Origin: Elusimicrobiota bacterium
GTDB taxonomy: Bacteria > Elusimicrobiota > Elusimicrobia > UBA1565 > UBA9628
Assembly (NCBI GenBank): GCA_016218545.1
Contig: JACRDQ010000018.1
Location: 186,001 to 250,000 of the forward strand
Length of the DNA stretch: 64,000 bases
Direction: 5' to 3'
In this document: one piece after another, positions 1 through 8,844 of the stretch
How the letters are laid out: each line of letters opens with the position of its first letter
Numbering within the stretch: the stretch's first letter is position 1
Position numbers and translations under genes: made by a program
Notes under the pieces: generated by a model
Databases searched by the model: none
The model's input: only the letters and a program-made list of their open reading frames with translations
What the model was told of the DNA's origin: nothing

Positions 1-1075
1 GCACGCCGGGGAAGTCGCGGTGGGCGATCGTGTTGAAGGTCTTGAGGAACTCCACGGCCTCGAGGTTCTCCCGGCCCCCGTACCGGTTGGGGATCCACTC
101 CCCGTTCTTGCGGGAGTAGTCGAGATAGAGCATGGAGGCCACGGCGTCCACCCGCAGGCCGTCGGCGTGGTACTGTTTGAGCCAGAAGAGGGCGCTCGAG
201 AGCAGGAAGTTCTTGACCTCGTGCCTGCCGTAGTTGAAGATGTAACTTCCCCAGTCCGGGTGGAAGCCCTTGCGGGGGTCGGCGTGCTCGTAGAGCCCGG
301 TGCCGTCGAAGCGGCCCAGGCCGTGCCCGTCGGTCGCGAAGTGCGAGGGCACCCAATCGAGGATGACCCCGAGGCCCGCCTGGTGGCAGCGGTCCACGAA
401 GTACATGAAGTCCTGCGGCGTGCCGTGCCTGCTCGTGGGAGCGAAGTAGCCGAGGGTCTGGTAGCCCCAGGACCCGCCGAAGGGGTGCTCCATGATCGGG
501 ATGAGCTCCACGTGGGTGTAGCCCATGGACTTGAGGTACTCGGGCATGACGTGGGCGAGCTCGCGGTAGGTCAGGTTCCGGCACCCCTCCTCGGGCACGC
601 GGCGCCAGGAGGCGATGTGGCACTCGTAGACGTTGACGGGTCCGTCGAGGGGGTTGGACGCGGCGCGCTTGGCCATCCACTCCCCGTCGCCCCACGCGTA
701 GCCGCCCAGGTCCCAGACCTTGGTCGCGGACTTCGGCGGGACCTCGAAGTGGAAGCCGTAGGGATCGGCCTTCTCGAAGGTCTCGCCCGTTTTGGACTTG
801 ATGCTGTACTTGTAGTTGGCCCCCTGCTCGACTGCGGGGATGAAGAGGTCCCAGATGCCGGAGTGCCCCAGGTGGTTCATCCGGTGGCGGCTCCGGTCCC
901 ACCCGTTGAAGTCCCCGACCACGGAGACCTCGTCGGCGTTGGGCGCCCACACCGCGAAGTTGGCGCCCTTCTTGCCGTCCACGGCCACGAGGTGGCTGCC
1001 GAGCCGCTCGTAGACCTCGAGGTGCGTCCCTTCGCCGAAGAGGTGCAGGTCGAAATCCGAAAGGAATCGCTTCAT
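1..1075 (-). CDS. glgB: 1,4-alpha-glucan branching enzyme, 3' part beyond window
   Basis: Cytoplasmic enzyme that makes alpha-1,6 branches in glycogen. About 358 N-terminal residues are visible, starting with an ATG at 1075-1073; the rest lies beyond the left edge. The N-terminus is a CBM48-type beta-sandwich ([22 protein letters not shown]), followed by the start of the GH13 barrel with [18 protein letters not shown] and [22 protein letters not shown] carries the expected catalytic nucleophile at about Asp310. The acid/base Glu would lie outside the window. The N-terminus is shorter than in E. coli GlgB, lacking the extra N1 module. The start lies 1 nt after the stop of the upstream GH57 gene, so the two are probably one operon for glycogen metabolism. 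Confidence 0.96.
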   Translation of the reverse strand, partial: MKRFLSDFDLHLFGEGTHLEVYERLGSHLVAVDGKKGANFAVWAPNADEVSVVGDFNGWDRSRHRMNHLGHSGIWDLFIPAVEQGANYKYSIKSKTGETFEKADPYGFHFEVPPKSATKVWDLGGYAWGDGEWMAKRAASNPLDGPVNVYECHIASWRRVPEEGCRNLTYRELAHVMPEYLKSMGYTHVELIPIMEHPFGGSWGYQTLGYFAPTSRHGTPQDFMYFVDRCHQAGLGVILDWVPSHFATDGHGLGRFDGTGLYEHADPRKGFHPDWGSYIFNYGRHEVKNFLLSSALFWLKQYHADGLRVDAVASMLYLDYSRKNGEWIPNRYGGRENLEAVEFLKTFNTIAHRDFPGV

Positions 1076-1076
1076 G

Positions 1077-3611
1077 TCACTGCCTCCCATGGGATGCGAT
1101 CGGCCCGGCGGCCGCTTGAGCTTGGCTCTCGCCCGTCAGGCGCTCCCGGAGCCTGGCGGAGTCGATGTCGAGCAGCTCCGCCGCCTCCAGCACCGCCTCG
1201 GCGTCGGCCTTCCCGACGCCGCCGAACCCCTTCCTTTGGAGGAGGGAGTAGAACCTGGCCGACGCGGGCAGGCGCCAGTCCTTGAACCCGGCCGCCTGTC
1301 CCGCCCTGATGAGTCGCCCGAAGACCTTGAGCGCCTCGGGCCCGAACCTCCCTTCCAACTGGTCCACCGCGGCGCAGGCCAGGGCCGACCACTCGGACTC
1401 GGTCTCCCGGCAGGCGGCGTGCAGCCCGGCCTTGAGCGCGCGGCGTCCCATGGAGCCGATGTCGTCGAGCCCGCGCGGAAGGCCCTCGTAGACGGCCGCC
1501 GCGCTCGAGGAGGCCAGCGCGCGCACCCTGCGGCCGATCCACTGGCACAAGGCCAGCTCGAGCTCGGCCTTGATCACGTGCGGGACGGGCAGGCCGAGCC
1601 CCACGAAGCGCTCGGCCAGCGGGAGGTACTCGAAGATGACCGCCTCGTGCTTCTCCCGGAGCTCCGAGAGCTTGTGCTCAAGGATCAGGGAGAGGACCTC
1701 GGCCCGCTCGTCCGGCAGGAGGTCCTCCAGGCCGAAGGGCTTGTCCAGGAAGAGGGGCGCGCGCAGGGAGGCGAGGCCCTCGAGGATCTCCGTGCCGCTG
1801 ACCGCCGGCAGCTTGGCCAGCACGGCTCGGTAGTCGGCGTCCGCGAAACGGTCGCGGCTCACGTAGGCGCGCACGGTCTGGTCGGGCAGGGCCACGGCCA
1901 GGAACGCGCGCTCCCACGCCTTATGGGTGATGCCGCTCTCGAAGGCCACCTTGCCGGCCATGAAGCGCATCCCGGCGGTCTCGTGGCGCACGAACCCGCC
2001 CTCCCGCACCGTGTAGTGGTAGTTCCGGCGCTGGGGGGCGTCGTCGAAGAGCCTGGAGAGGGCGTAGCGGGCCGCCAGGTGCTCGTGGGTCACGACCGAG
2101 GTCTTGACCACCTTCCGGTAGACCGCAGCCCCATCCGGGCCGTTCTCCCGGCTGTTGGCCGGGGCCAGGCGCAGGCGCTGGAGGAAATCCTCCTCGAGGT
2201 CCGCGCCCGTGACCCTGCCCGCCAGCTCGAGGGCACGGGCGGCGTAGCGCAGGTTCTGCACGGCCTCGATCCCGGAGATGTCGTTGAAGAACCAGCCGCA
2301 GCTCGTGTACATGAAGAGGCAGTCCTTCTGCATCTCCATGAGCCTGAGCACCGTGTCCTGCGCCTCGGGCGTGGCCGGGACCCTGAGGTGCCGGCCGAGG
2401 AACCGGGCCACGTTCTCGGGGCTGCGGTCGAGCAGGACCGAGACGTAGTCGTCGCGCGCGGCCCACACGTCCTTGAGCACCTTGCCGCCGTGCTCCTCGA
2501 AGAGGGCGGTCAGGGCGTCCCGCAGGAAGTCCAGGGCGTCCCGCATGGGCTTGCGCCACCGGCCGTGCCCCTTGGCCGCGCCGCAGCCGCAGTCCTCGGT
2601 CCAGCGGCCCAGGCCGTGGCAGCAGCTCCAGGAGGTGCCGAGCTCCTGGTCGCCGGCCTTGAGCTCCACCTCCCACGTCGGCTGATGGCGGGAGAGGAAC
2701 CAGCCGTAGCTGACCGGGGAGAGCCCCCGGGCGGAAAGCTCGTGCGTGAACAGGTGGGCCAGCCCCAACTCGGCCAAGTGGTGGTGGTGGCCGAAGGTCT
2801 CGCCGTCGGTCGCGGCGTGGGCCAGGCTCGGCCCCTCAGCCTCTCCGAAGGCGGCCGCAAGGCGGTCCGCGGCCGCGGCGCTGTGCGTGAGCAGCCGCTC
2901 GAAGGAGAGGGCGTGGGCCAGGCCTCCGTCGTAGAAGAAGACGTCGATGTAGCGGCTGCCGTGCCCCCGCCCGGGCTCCGCCCGGTCGTACCAGCGGTAG
3001 GGGACCCTCGGGTCCACGGAGCCCGTCTCCACGCCCGTCCATTCCTTCTTGCCGATGGGACGGACGCGCTGGGCCTGGTGGGGGGAGAGGATGACGAACC
3101 TCATCCCGTGGTCGATGAGGCTGCGCAGGACCGTCTCGTTGGCCGCGGTCTCGGGGAGCCACAGGGCCTCGGAGTCGCGGCCGAAGCGCTGCTTGAAGTC
3201 GGCCAGGCCCCAGCGGATCTGGGTGTGCAGGTCCCGCTCGTTGGCCAGGGGCAGGATCATGTGGCTGTAGGCGTGAGCGACGGCGTTGCCGTGCCCGTCG
3301 AGCCGCTTGCAGCTCTCCCGGTCCGCCTCCAGGATGCGGCGGTACTCGGCCGGATGCGCGGCCTCGAACCAGGTCAGCAGGGTCGGGCCGAAATCGAAGC
3401 TCAGGTAGGAGTAGTTGTTGACGATGTCGAGGATGCCGCCCCGGTCGTTGACGATGCGCGCGCCGCTGTTGGGGATGTAGCACTCCCGGGCGATGCGGCT
3501 GTTCCAGTCATGGTCCGGCTGGGCAGACGGCTCGCGCTCGACGACGTTGAGCCAGGGGTTCTCCCTGGGAGGCTGGTAGAAATGCCCGTGAAGACAGATA
3601 TAGCGTTCCAT
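1077..3611 (-). CDS. Glycoside hydrolase family 57 protein with DUF3536 C-terminal domain
   Basis: Protein of 844 residues, probably a cytoplasmic alpha-glucan-active enzyme since no signal peptide is seen. The N-terminal half has GH57 signatures: [13 protein letters not shown] (residues 8-20), WLPETA with a likely nucleophile Glu154, and [12 protein letters not shown] with a likely acid/base Asp269. The C-terminal half matches the DUF3536 region that accompanies this GH57 subgroup (for example the cysteine/glycine-rich stretch [18 protein letters not shown]). It directly precedes glgB (1-nt gap), which supports a role in glycogen or maltodextrin handling. The exact reaction (amylase, glucanotransferase or branching) cannot be read from sequence. 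The ATG lies 19 nt from a large inverted repeat. Confidence 0.9.
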   Translation of the reverse strand: MERYICLHGHFYQPPRENPWLNVVEREPSAQPDHDWNSRIARECYIPNSGARIVNDRGGILDIVNNYSYLSFDFGPTLLTWFEAAHPAEYRRILEADRESCKRLDGHGNAVAHAYSHMILPLANERDLHTQIRWGLADFKQRFGRDSEALWLPETAANETVLRSLIDHGMRFVILSPHQAQRVRPIGKKEWTGVETGSVDPRVPYRWYDRAEPGRGHGSRYIDVFFYDGGLAHALSFERLLTHSAAAADRLAAAFGEAEGPSLAHAATDGETFGHHHHLAELGLAHLFTHELSARGLSPVSYGWFLSRHQPTWEVELKAGDQELGTSWSCCHGLGRWTEDCGCGAAKGHGRWRKPMRDALDFLRDALTALFEEHGGKVLKDVWAARDDYVSVLLDRSPENVARFLGRHLRVPATPEAQDTVLRLMEMQKDCLFMYTSCGWFFNDISGIEAVQNLRYAARALELAGRVTGADLEEDFLQRLRLAPANSRENGPDGAAVYRKVVKTSVVTHEHLAARYALSRLFDDAPQRRNYHYTVREGGFVRHETAGMRFMAGKVAFESGITHKAWERAFLAVALPDQTVRAYVSRDRFADADYRAVLAKLPAVSGTEILEGLASLRAPLFLDKPFGLEDLLPDERAEVLSLILEHKLSELREKHEAVIFEYLPLAERFVGLGLPVPHVIKAELELALCQWIGRRVRALASSSAAAVYEGLPRGLDDIGSMGRRALKAGLHAACRETESEWSALACAAVDQLEGRFGPEALKVFGRLIRAGQAAGFKDWRLPASARFYSLLQRKGFGGVGKADAEAVLEAAELLDIDSARLRERLTGESQAQAAAGPIASHGRQ

Positions 3612-3629
3612 TTACTGGGGCCATACGCT

Positions 3630-3694
3630 GGGGTCAGACTTTGACTTATTTGACTTATTCGCGGAATAAGTCGAATAAGTCAAAGTCTGACCCC
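3630..3694. repeat. Palindromic repeat, GGGGTCAGAC family, copy 1
   Basis: Two 31-nt arms (3630-3660 and 3664-3694) match at 30 of 31 positions around a 3-nt centre. The outer part is GGGGTCAGAC/GTCTGACCCC. The inner part holds two GACTTATT-type units. An 11-bp tandem duplication (ACCCCATCATC) follows at its right end and runs into the end of the Sel1 gene. A second copy lies at 37648-37724. It resembles REP/BIME-type elements; no transposase is seen nearby. Confidence 0.9.
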
Positions 3695-3707
3695 ATCATC
3701 AACCCCA

Positions 3708-4892
3708 TCATCTTACCTTTTTTTGACGTTCCTGGGCTTCGGCCACGCCCGAGGGCCCGATCTCGGAGACGATGTCCGAGGCCAGCATCTTCGCCGAGGA
3801 GTGTCCCTGCTCCGCCGCCATGGAGACCCAGACATAGGCCTCCACCCGGTCCTGGGGCACGCCCTTGCCGTCGAAGTGCATGAGCCCGAGCTGATACTGG
3901 GAATCAGCGTCGCCCTCCAGGGCGGCCCGCCGATAGAGGCGGCCGGCCATGACGAGGTCCTCCTTGACGCCCTCGGCGTCGCGGTACATGGTGGCCAGGT
4001 TGTAGAGGGCCTGGACCTGGCCGAGGTCCGCCGCGGCCTTGAACCACCTCCTGGCGGTCCGGAGGTTCCGCTTGACCGGCCCTCCCTCATAGTAGGCCAA
4101 GCCCAGGGCGGTCATGGCCTCAGGCACGCCCTGGGCCGCGGCCTTCCCGAACCACGCGAGCGCTTCTTTCTGCTCGGACTTGGAGGAGGGGCCGAAGTAC
4201 TTAAGCAGCCCCAGCCCGTACTGAGCCCTGGCGTGTCCCTTGCCTGCCGCGGCCTTGAGCAGGGAAGCGGCCCTGGCCGCGTCCTGGGGTCCGCCCTCCC
4301 CGCGCAGACACATCTCCGCGAGCGCGGTCTGGGCCATGAGGAGGCCCTGGCGCGCGGCCTTCTCGAACCACTCCCTGGCAGCGGCCGCGTCCGCCGGCAC
4401 GCCCAAGCCCGCGCGAGCCATGACCCCCAGGTTGAACTGCGAGTCCGCGTCTCCGGAGGCCGCGGCCTTGGCGAAAAGGGCACGGGCCTGGGCCTCGTCC
4501 CGGGACACGCCCCGGCCCTCCATGTACATGGCGCCCAGGTTGAACTGGGCCTTGGCAAAGCCTTGGTCTGCGGCCTTCCTCAGCCAGAGCTGGGCCTCCA
4601 CGAGATCCATGGGGACGCCCTCTCCGTTGAGGTACATGACGCCGATGCTGTTCTGGGCCTCGGCCAGGCCCGAGGCAGCCGCCTTCTTGAGCCACTGCGC
4701 CGCCTCGGCAGTCTTGCGGCCGGTGCCCTTGCCGCGCAGGCGCACGCCGAGCTGGTACTGGGCCGTGGTCGAACCCGTGAGCGCAGAGCGCCGCAGCGCC
4801 CGGGCCCCCGAAGACTTGGGCTCGCCGGCCGAGGCCGGAAGGCAAAGAGCCAGGAGCAGGAGGAGGATCCTGAGGGGGAAGCCGGGTCTCAC
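3708..4892 (-). CDS. Exported Sel1-repeat (TPR-like) protein
   Basis: Protein of 394 residues with an N-terminal hydrophobic signal (RILLLLLALCLPASAGE) and nine consecutive Sel1-like repeats of about 36 residues, with recurring patterns such as AQFNLGAMYMEGRGV. Sel1 repeats form alpha-solenoids that mediate protein-protein contacts, so a periplasmic scaffold is likely; no enzyme motif is seen. I chose the GTG at 4892 because it places the signal peptide at the N-terminus and because a TATCAT -10 box (4900-4905 on the minus strand) ends 7 nt before it, the leaderless pattern common here. An upstream in-frame ATG at 4997 would add an unconvincing 35-residue leader. Confidence 0.85.
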   Translation of the reverse strand: MRPGFPLRILLLLLALCLPASAGEPKSSGARALRRSALTGSTTAQYQLGVRLRGKGTGRKTAEAAQWLKKAAASGLAEAQNSIGVMYLNGEGVPMDLVEAQLWLRKAADQGFAKAQFNLGAMYMEGRGVSRDEAQARALFAKAAASGDADSQFNLGVMARAGLGVPADAAAAREWFEKAARQGLLMAQTALAEMCLRGEGGPQDAARAASLLKAAAGKGHARAQYGLGLLKYFGPSSKSEQKEALAWFGKAAAQGVPEAMTALGLAYYEGGPVKRNLRTARRWFKAAADLGQVQALYNLATMYRDAEGVKEDLVMAGRLYRRAALEGDADSQYQLGLMHFDGKGVPQDRVEAYVWVSMAAEQGHSSAKMLASDIVSEIGPSGVAEAQERQKKVR

Positions 4893-4998
4893 GAGCGCTA
4901 TGATACCATGTCCTGAGGTCCGGAACCGATATCGTCCGGAAAAGAGAAAGACTCCCTTCCCTTCAAGGAACGGATGATATCCCGGGGCTACAGCCATG

Positions 4999-5027
4999 GC
5001 CTGGTCCTCCCTCAGGGAGGACCAGGC
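4999..5027. other. Perfect 13-bp hairpin downstream of the Ig-like gene
   Basis: GCCTGGTCCTCCC (4999-5011) and its exact complement (5015-5027) are separated by a 3-nt loop. It lies about 30 nt past the stop of the minus-strand gene at 5058-5393 and before the Sel1 promoter. No U-tract follows on either strand. It may be a terminator of the U-tract-less kind or an mRNA 3'-end stabiliser. Confidence 0.6.
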
Positions 5028-5057
5028 ACGACCGAAGCCTGCGCCAGTGGCGCCGGC

Positions 5058-5393
5058 CTAGTTGTGGTTGCCGTTGAGGACTTCGAAACGACGAGCCCGC
5101 GTCTCGGTCAGACCGTCTCCGGTCTTCGCGACGACGGAATGCCGGCCCGTGGACGCCTGCCAGTCGAACCACCAGTAGCCAGCGTCTTGGCGGCAGTGGA
5201 GGAACTCTCCGCCGTCGATGGAGACCAGGACGCTGGAGGTCCCTTCAGTAGCGGTGATGCGGATGGCGTAGTGCCCCGGGTTGACCTTCTCGTTGGGCCG
5301 AGGATAGTCGATGGTCACCGACGTCTCGGTCCGAGGAGTGGCCGGCATGAGCTTCGTTTCAGTCTTGAGCACGGCAGTTTTCCTTCTATGCAT
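5058..5393 (-). CDS. Small Ig-like/beta-sandwich domain protein, function unknown
   Basis: Protein of 111 residues. After a short basic N-terminus it forms one predicted beta-sandwich (residues about 20-110): TSVTIDYPRPNEKVNPGHYAI, then SVLVSIDGGEFLHCR and GYWWFDWQ, ending with HSVVAKTGDGLTETRARRFEV. The layout resembles single Ig/FN3-like or carbohydrate-binding modules. The tryptophans and tyrosine in the WWFDW stretch could bind glycan, but that is inference. No signal peptide is visible, so it is probably cytoplasmic. The ATG at 5393 follows a TAGAAT -10 box (5400-5405) by 6 nt, suggesting a leaderless mRNA. I do not recognise a named family. Confidence 0.75.
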   Translation of the reverse strand: MHRRKTAVLKTETKLMPATPRTETSVTIDYPRPNEKVNPGHYAIRITATEGTSSVLVSIDGGEFLHCRQDAGYWWFDWQASTGRHSVVAKTGDGLTETRARRFEVLNGNHN

Positions 5394-5466
5394 GCCTAGA
5401 TTCTACGAAATCCCGACGGCGGATGCAAGGGGTAATGACTCCGCTCACCCAAAGAGGTGACTTTCG

Positions 5467-6126
5467 TCAGTTCTTTGTTCCGGCGGCCTCGGAGCCGAAC
5501 GAGCCTCCCAGGAGGAAGTAGGCCAGCTTGGCCGTCTCAAGGATGCCGTTCTTGGCCGCATCCTGATCGGACCACCAGGGTCGGACCGCGGGACCCGCGG
5601 GGTCCGCGGCCACGGTCACGGAGCACCCGGGCAGGGCCCTGCGCAGGACGAGCCTGGCGCGCCGGGCGTGGTAGCGAGAGGTCACGGCGAGCACGCTCAG
5701 GTCTGAGCGTGCGGCCGCGGCCCGGAAGGCCGCGACCTCGCCCACGGTGCTGACCACGCCGGAGCCGAAGCGCCGGATGCTCTTGCGGGGGACTCCCTTG
5801 CGCAGGAGGATGGCCTCGAAGACCTCGTCCTCATCGAGGGCTTTGACGCCCAGTTCCCTGGCCAGGGCCACGTCCCGGCGTCCCTGAACGCGGGCCAGCC
5901 ACACCTCCGGGGCGTAGCCCTTGAGGAAGAGGTCCGCGGCGTAGACGGCCCTGGAGTATTCCTGCCCGCAGAGCACCAGGATCATGTCCGCGGGCCGGGG
6001 CTCGTCCGAGGAGTCGAGCCACCACCCGACGAAAGCCGGGAGCGCTGCGGCAGCGGCGAGGGACGCGGCCAGGACCGCGACCCCGGCCCATCGGAGGACC
6101 CTCCAGCTCCCGCGGCCTGCCGCCAT
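5467..6126 (-). CDS. YdcF/SanA-like DUF218 membrane protein
   Basis: Protein of 219 residues with one N-terminal membrane segment (about residues 10-32, VLRWAGVAVLAASLAAAAAL) and a periplasmic DUF218 domain. Domain landmarks are the acid-rich MILVLCGQEYSRAVYAADLF, the STVGEVAAF helix and the LSVLAVTSRYHARRARLVL strand-helix. Members of this family (SanA, YdcF, ElyC) affect envelope barrier function or envelope polymer metabolism; the reaction is not known. ATG 6126 is chosen because the membrane segment then begins at residue 10 and a TATATT -10 box lies 7 nt upstream. It shares a 28-bp divergent promoter with the export cluster to its right. Confidence 0.85.
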   Translation of the reverse strand: MAAGRGSWRVLRWAGVAVLAASLAAAAALPAFVGWWLDSSDEPRPADMILVLCGQEYSRAVYAADLFLKGYAPEVWLARVQGRRDVALARELGVKALDEDEVFEAILLRKGVPRKSIRRFGSGVVSTVGEVAAFRAAAARSDLSVLAVTSRYHARRARLVLRRALPGCSVTVAADPAGPAVRPWWSDQDAAKNGILETAKLAYFLLGGSFGSEAAGTKN

Positions 6127-6157
6127 GGCGGGCAATATAGCATAATGTCCCGCCATG
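6124..6157. promoter_or_regulatory. Compact divergent promoter with palindromic arms that include both start codons
   Basis: The divergent ATGs at 6126 (minus) and 6155 (plus) are separated by only 28 bp. CATGGCGGG (6124-6132) and CCCGCCATG (6149-6157) form a perfect 9-bp inverted repeat. The centre is AT-rich and holds a TATATT -10 for the minus gene (7 nt before its ATG) and CATAAT for the plus gene (6141-6146, 8 nt before its ATG). Both transcripts would be essentially leaderless. The symmetric arms could also be an operator. Confidence 0.65.
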
Positions 6158-6949
6158 AGAGCCGCCGCCCTTCTTCTCCCGCTGCTGGCCGCCGCCCCCG
6201 CGTCCGCGGAGCTCAGCGTAGGAGAGATCGTCGACCGCGCCAACAAGGCCCTGCGCGGGGACTCGAGCCACGCGCGCGTGAGCATGACCATCACCACCCC
6301 GTCCTGGGAGCGGACCCTCGAGATCGAGGGGTGGAACCGCGACCGGCGCATGGCCCTCATCGTGGTCCACAGCCCCCCGAAAGAGCGCGGGGACGCGACC
6401 CTGCGCCGCGGCAACGAGATGTGGCTGTGGATGCCGCGCGCGGAGCGCACGGTCAAGATCCCGGCGAACATGATGCACTCCTCCTGGCAGGGCTCGGACT
6501 TCACCTACGAGGACATGGTCAAGGCGGACTCGATCGTGAAGGACTACGAGCACCGCATCCTCCGACGCTCGTCCGAGCCCCTGACCGAGGGCGAGGCTGC
6601 GCGGCTGGGAGCGGCCGTGAGCGCCCGCCTCGTCTACCTCATCGAGGCCCTGCCCAAGCCGGACGCCCCGGTGGTCTGGGGCAAGGTGCTCTTCACCGCG
6701 GCGGTCTACGGAGACGAGGTCGTGGCCTTGAAGGAGGAGGACTACAGCGAACGGGGGGAGCTCATCCGCACGATCACCCTCGCCGAGGTCGGCCGTGTCG
6801 ATGGGAGGCTCGTACCCTTGAAGCTCGAGTGCCGGCCGGCCCGCAGGCCCGGCCAGAGCACGGTGCTCCGCTACCGGAAGCTCGAGTTCGACCTGGAGCT
6901 GAAGGACTCGTTCTTCAGCCTGAAGGAACTCCAGAGGAAGAGGCTCTGA
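6155..6949 (+). CDS. Outer-membrane lipoprotein-sorting (LolA-like, COG2834) protein
   Basis: Protein of 264 residues with a signal peptide cleaved near residue 18 (LLAAAPASA|EL). The mature part is the LolA/LppX-like half-barrel of the COG2834 type: an early SHARVSMTITTPSWERTLEI strand, then NEMWLWMPRAERTVKIP, FTYEDMVKADSIVKDYEH and a C-terminal VDGRLVPLKLECR strand. Such proteins sit in the periplasm and carry lipid or lipoprotein cargo. It is followed after 7 nt by an FtsX-type permease and its ATPase, the usual context for this family. The cargo is unknown. Confidence 0.88.
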   Translation: MRAAALLLPLLAAAPASAELSVGEIVDRANKALRGDSSHARVSMTITTPSWERTLEIEGWNRDRRMALIVVHSPPKERGDATLRRGNEMWLWMPRAERTVKIPANMMHSSWQGSDFTYEDMVKADSIVKDYEHRILRRSSEPLTEGEAARLGAAVSARLVYLIEALPKPDAPVVWGKVLFTAAVYGDEVVALKEEDYSERGELIRTITLAEVGRVDGRLVPLKLECRPARRPGQSTVLRYRKLEFDLELKDSFFSLKELQRKRL

Positions 6950-6956
6950 CGGGGCG

Positions 6957-8174
6957 ATGATCCGGCTCGCGTGGCGCAACGTGTGGCGCAACCGCAGGAG
7001 GAGCCTCATCACCGTGAGCTCGCTCGCTTTCGGCCTGGCCGCGATCATGTTCGGCCAGAGCCTCATCAAGACCCTGCAGACCAAGCTCATCGAGAAGGCC
7101 ACGGGCAGCATCACGGGCCACCTCCAGGTCCAGCACCGCAGCATCAAGGACTACAAGCTCCCGGACCGCTACCTCGACGCCCCGGCCAGGGTCGAGGCGG
7201 CCATGGCCGCCGACCCGAGGGTGGCGGTCTTCGGCAAGCGCGTCCACATCACGGGCCTGGTCTCATCCCCGGTGAGCTCGGTCGGCGTGCTGATCTGCGC
7301 GGTCGAGCCGTCCAAGGAGCGCCGGATCACGACCATGACCGGCCACATGACCACCGGGCGGTACCTCTCGGACGGGAGCCGCGAGATCGTGCTGGGCGAG
7401 AAACTCGCCCAGCGCCTGGACCTGCGCCTGGGCGAGAAGGCGGTCGTCATGGCCCTGGCCGCGGACGGCAGCATGGGGGCCGGGGCCTTCAGGCTCGCGG
7501 GGACCTACCGCACGGGCTCGACGACCTTCGACGGCAACATCATCTACATCCCCTTGCCCGCGGCCCAAGAGCTCCTGGCGGTGGAGGACCGGGTCAACGA
7601 GATCGTGGCCAAGCTCCACGACGTGCGGCAAGTCGACGCCGTCAAGCGCGAGCTCGCCCAGGTCCTGGGCGGGGAGCGCGACCTCCAGGTCCTGAGCTGG
7701 AAGGACATCGACCACGAGATCGTGGGCATCCAGAGCTACCAGGACGGCCTGCTCACCATCGTCTTGATCGTGGTTTTCCTCATCGTGGCCCTGGGCATCC
7801 TCAACACCCTGCTCATGAGCCTCTTCGAGCGCATCCGGGAGTTCGGGGTCCTCATGGCCATCGGGGCCCGGCCCGCCTGGGTCATGAGGCTCGTCCTCAT
7901 GGAGGCGGCGCTCCTCGGGCTCCTCGGATCCGGCTTCGGCCTGGCCCTGGGCGCCGCCATCATCGCGGCTTTCGGCCGCTGGGGCCTGACCCTCTCTTTG
8001 GGCGACGCGGTCTCCTATTTCATGCCCTTCCCGTCCGTGGTCTTCCTCAAGCCCGCCTGGCCCAGCCACATAGGCGCCGCCGTGTGCATCATGGCCGTCA
8101 GCCTCCTGGCCGCGCTCATCCCGTCTTTGCGCGCGGGCAAGCTCCGGCCCGCGGAGGCCCTGCGCCATGTCTGA
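6957..8174 (+). CDS. ABC transporter permease, LolC/E-MacB (FtsX) type
   Basis: Protein of 405 residues. One membrane segment lies near residues 15-35. A large periplasmic domain (about 40-260) follows, and three C-terminal segments (about 270-295, 315-345, 375-395) form the FtsX core: GILNTLLMSLFERIREFGVL, then MRLVLMEAALLGLLGS and IMAVSLLAALIPSLRAGKL. This is the layout of LolC/LolE and MacB permeases, which use ATP hydrolysis outside the membrane for mechanical extrusion of lipoproteins or other envelope cargo. It sits between the LolA-like protein and a matching ATPase, whose gene it overlaps by 8 nt, so the three are one operon. Confidence 0.92.
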   Translation: MIRLAWRNVWRNRRRSLITVSSLAFGLAAIMFGQSLIKTLQTKLIEKATGSITGHLQVQHRSIKDYKLPDRYLDAPARVEAAMAADPRVAVFGKRVHITGLVSSPVSSVGVLICAVEPSKERRITTMTGHMTTGRYLSDGSREIVLGEKLAQRLDLRLGEKAVVMALAADGSMGAGAFRLAGTYRTGSTTFDGNIIYIPLPAAQELLAVEDRVNEIVAKLHDVRQVDAVKRELAQVLGGERDLQVLSWKDIDHEIVGIQSYQDGLLTIVLIVVFLIVALGILNTLLMSLFERIREFGVLMAIGARPAWVMRLVLMEAALLGLLGSGFGLALGAAIIAAFGRWGLTLSLGDAVSYFMPFPSVVFLKPAWPSHIGAAVCIMAVSLLAALIPSLRAGKLRPAEALRHV

Positions 8175-8844
8175 GGCCCCGCTCATCGAGCTCCGGAACG
8201 TCGGCAAGGTCTACGACGGCGGCTCCAAGACCGCGGCCGTGAGCGAGCTGAGTCTCGAGTTCCGCTCCGGCGAGTTCTCGGCCATCGCCGGCCCCTCGGG
8301 CTCCGGGAAGACCACCCTGCTCAACATCATCGGCACCATCGACCGGCCCACGCACGGCGAGGTCCGCTACGCGGGCAGGCGGGTCTCGCACCTGGGCCGG
8401 GAGGAGGCCGCGGATTTCAGGCTGAGGTCCCTAGGTTTCGTGTTCCAGTCCAACAACCTCATCCCGGTCCTGACCGCGCTCGAGAACGTGGAGTACCCGC
8501 TCATCCTGCAGGAGGTCCCCAAGGAGGAACGGCGCAGGCGCAGCCTTTCGGCTCTCGCCTGGGTGGGTCTCGAAGCCTTCGCTTCCCGCAGGCCGGACCA
8601 CCTCTCGGGAGGCCAGCAGCAGCGCGTGGCCGTGGCCCGGGCCATCGTGCACCGGCCCATGGTGGTCCTGGCCGACGAGCCCACGGCCAACCTCGACTCC
8701 AAGACCGCGGCTTCCCTGCTCGACGTGATGGAGGCCTTGAACCGCGACCACGGCGTCACCTTCATCTTCTCGAGCCACGACTCCGCCGTGCTCGACCGGG
8801 CCCGCAGGACCGTGCGCATCCGCGACGGGAGACTCGCACCTTGA
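8167..8844 (+). CDS. ABC transporter ATP-binding protein, LolD/MacB type
   Basis: Protein of 225 residues that powers the FtsX-type permease encoded just upstream. It has Walker A GPSGSGKTTLLN, the Q-loop FVFQSNNLIPVLTALENVEYP (typical for LolD/MacB), signature LSGGQQQRVAVARA, Walker B VVLADEPTANLDS and the switch histidine in FSSHD. Length is normal for the family. The first bases overlap the permease gene by 8 nt and its stop overlaps the next start, so translation is probably coupled. Confidence 0.95.
   Translation: MSEAPLIELRNVGKVYDGGSKTAAVSELSLEFRSGEFSAIAGPSGSGKTTLLNIIGTIDRPTHGEVRYAGRRVSHLGREEAADFRLRSLGFVFQSNNLIPVLTALENVEYPLILQEVPKEERRRRSLSALAWVGLEAFASRRPDHLSGGQQQRVAVARAIVHRPMVVLADEPTANLDSKTAASLLDVMEALNRDHGVTFIFSSHDSAVLDRARRTVRIRDGRLAP

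Noticed and set aside
1074..3644. Open frame of 856 codons opposite the GH57 gene
   Set aside because: The minus strand carries clear GH57 catalytic motifs. The plus frame is compositional noise of a high-GC genome.
4893..4997. N-terminal extension of the Sel1 protein from ATG 4997
   Set aside because: It would place the signal peptide about 40 residues inside the protein and puts the -10 box within the coding sequence. GTG 4892 fits better.
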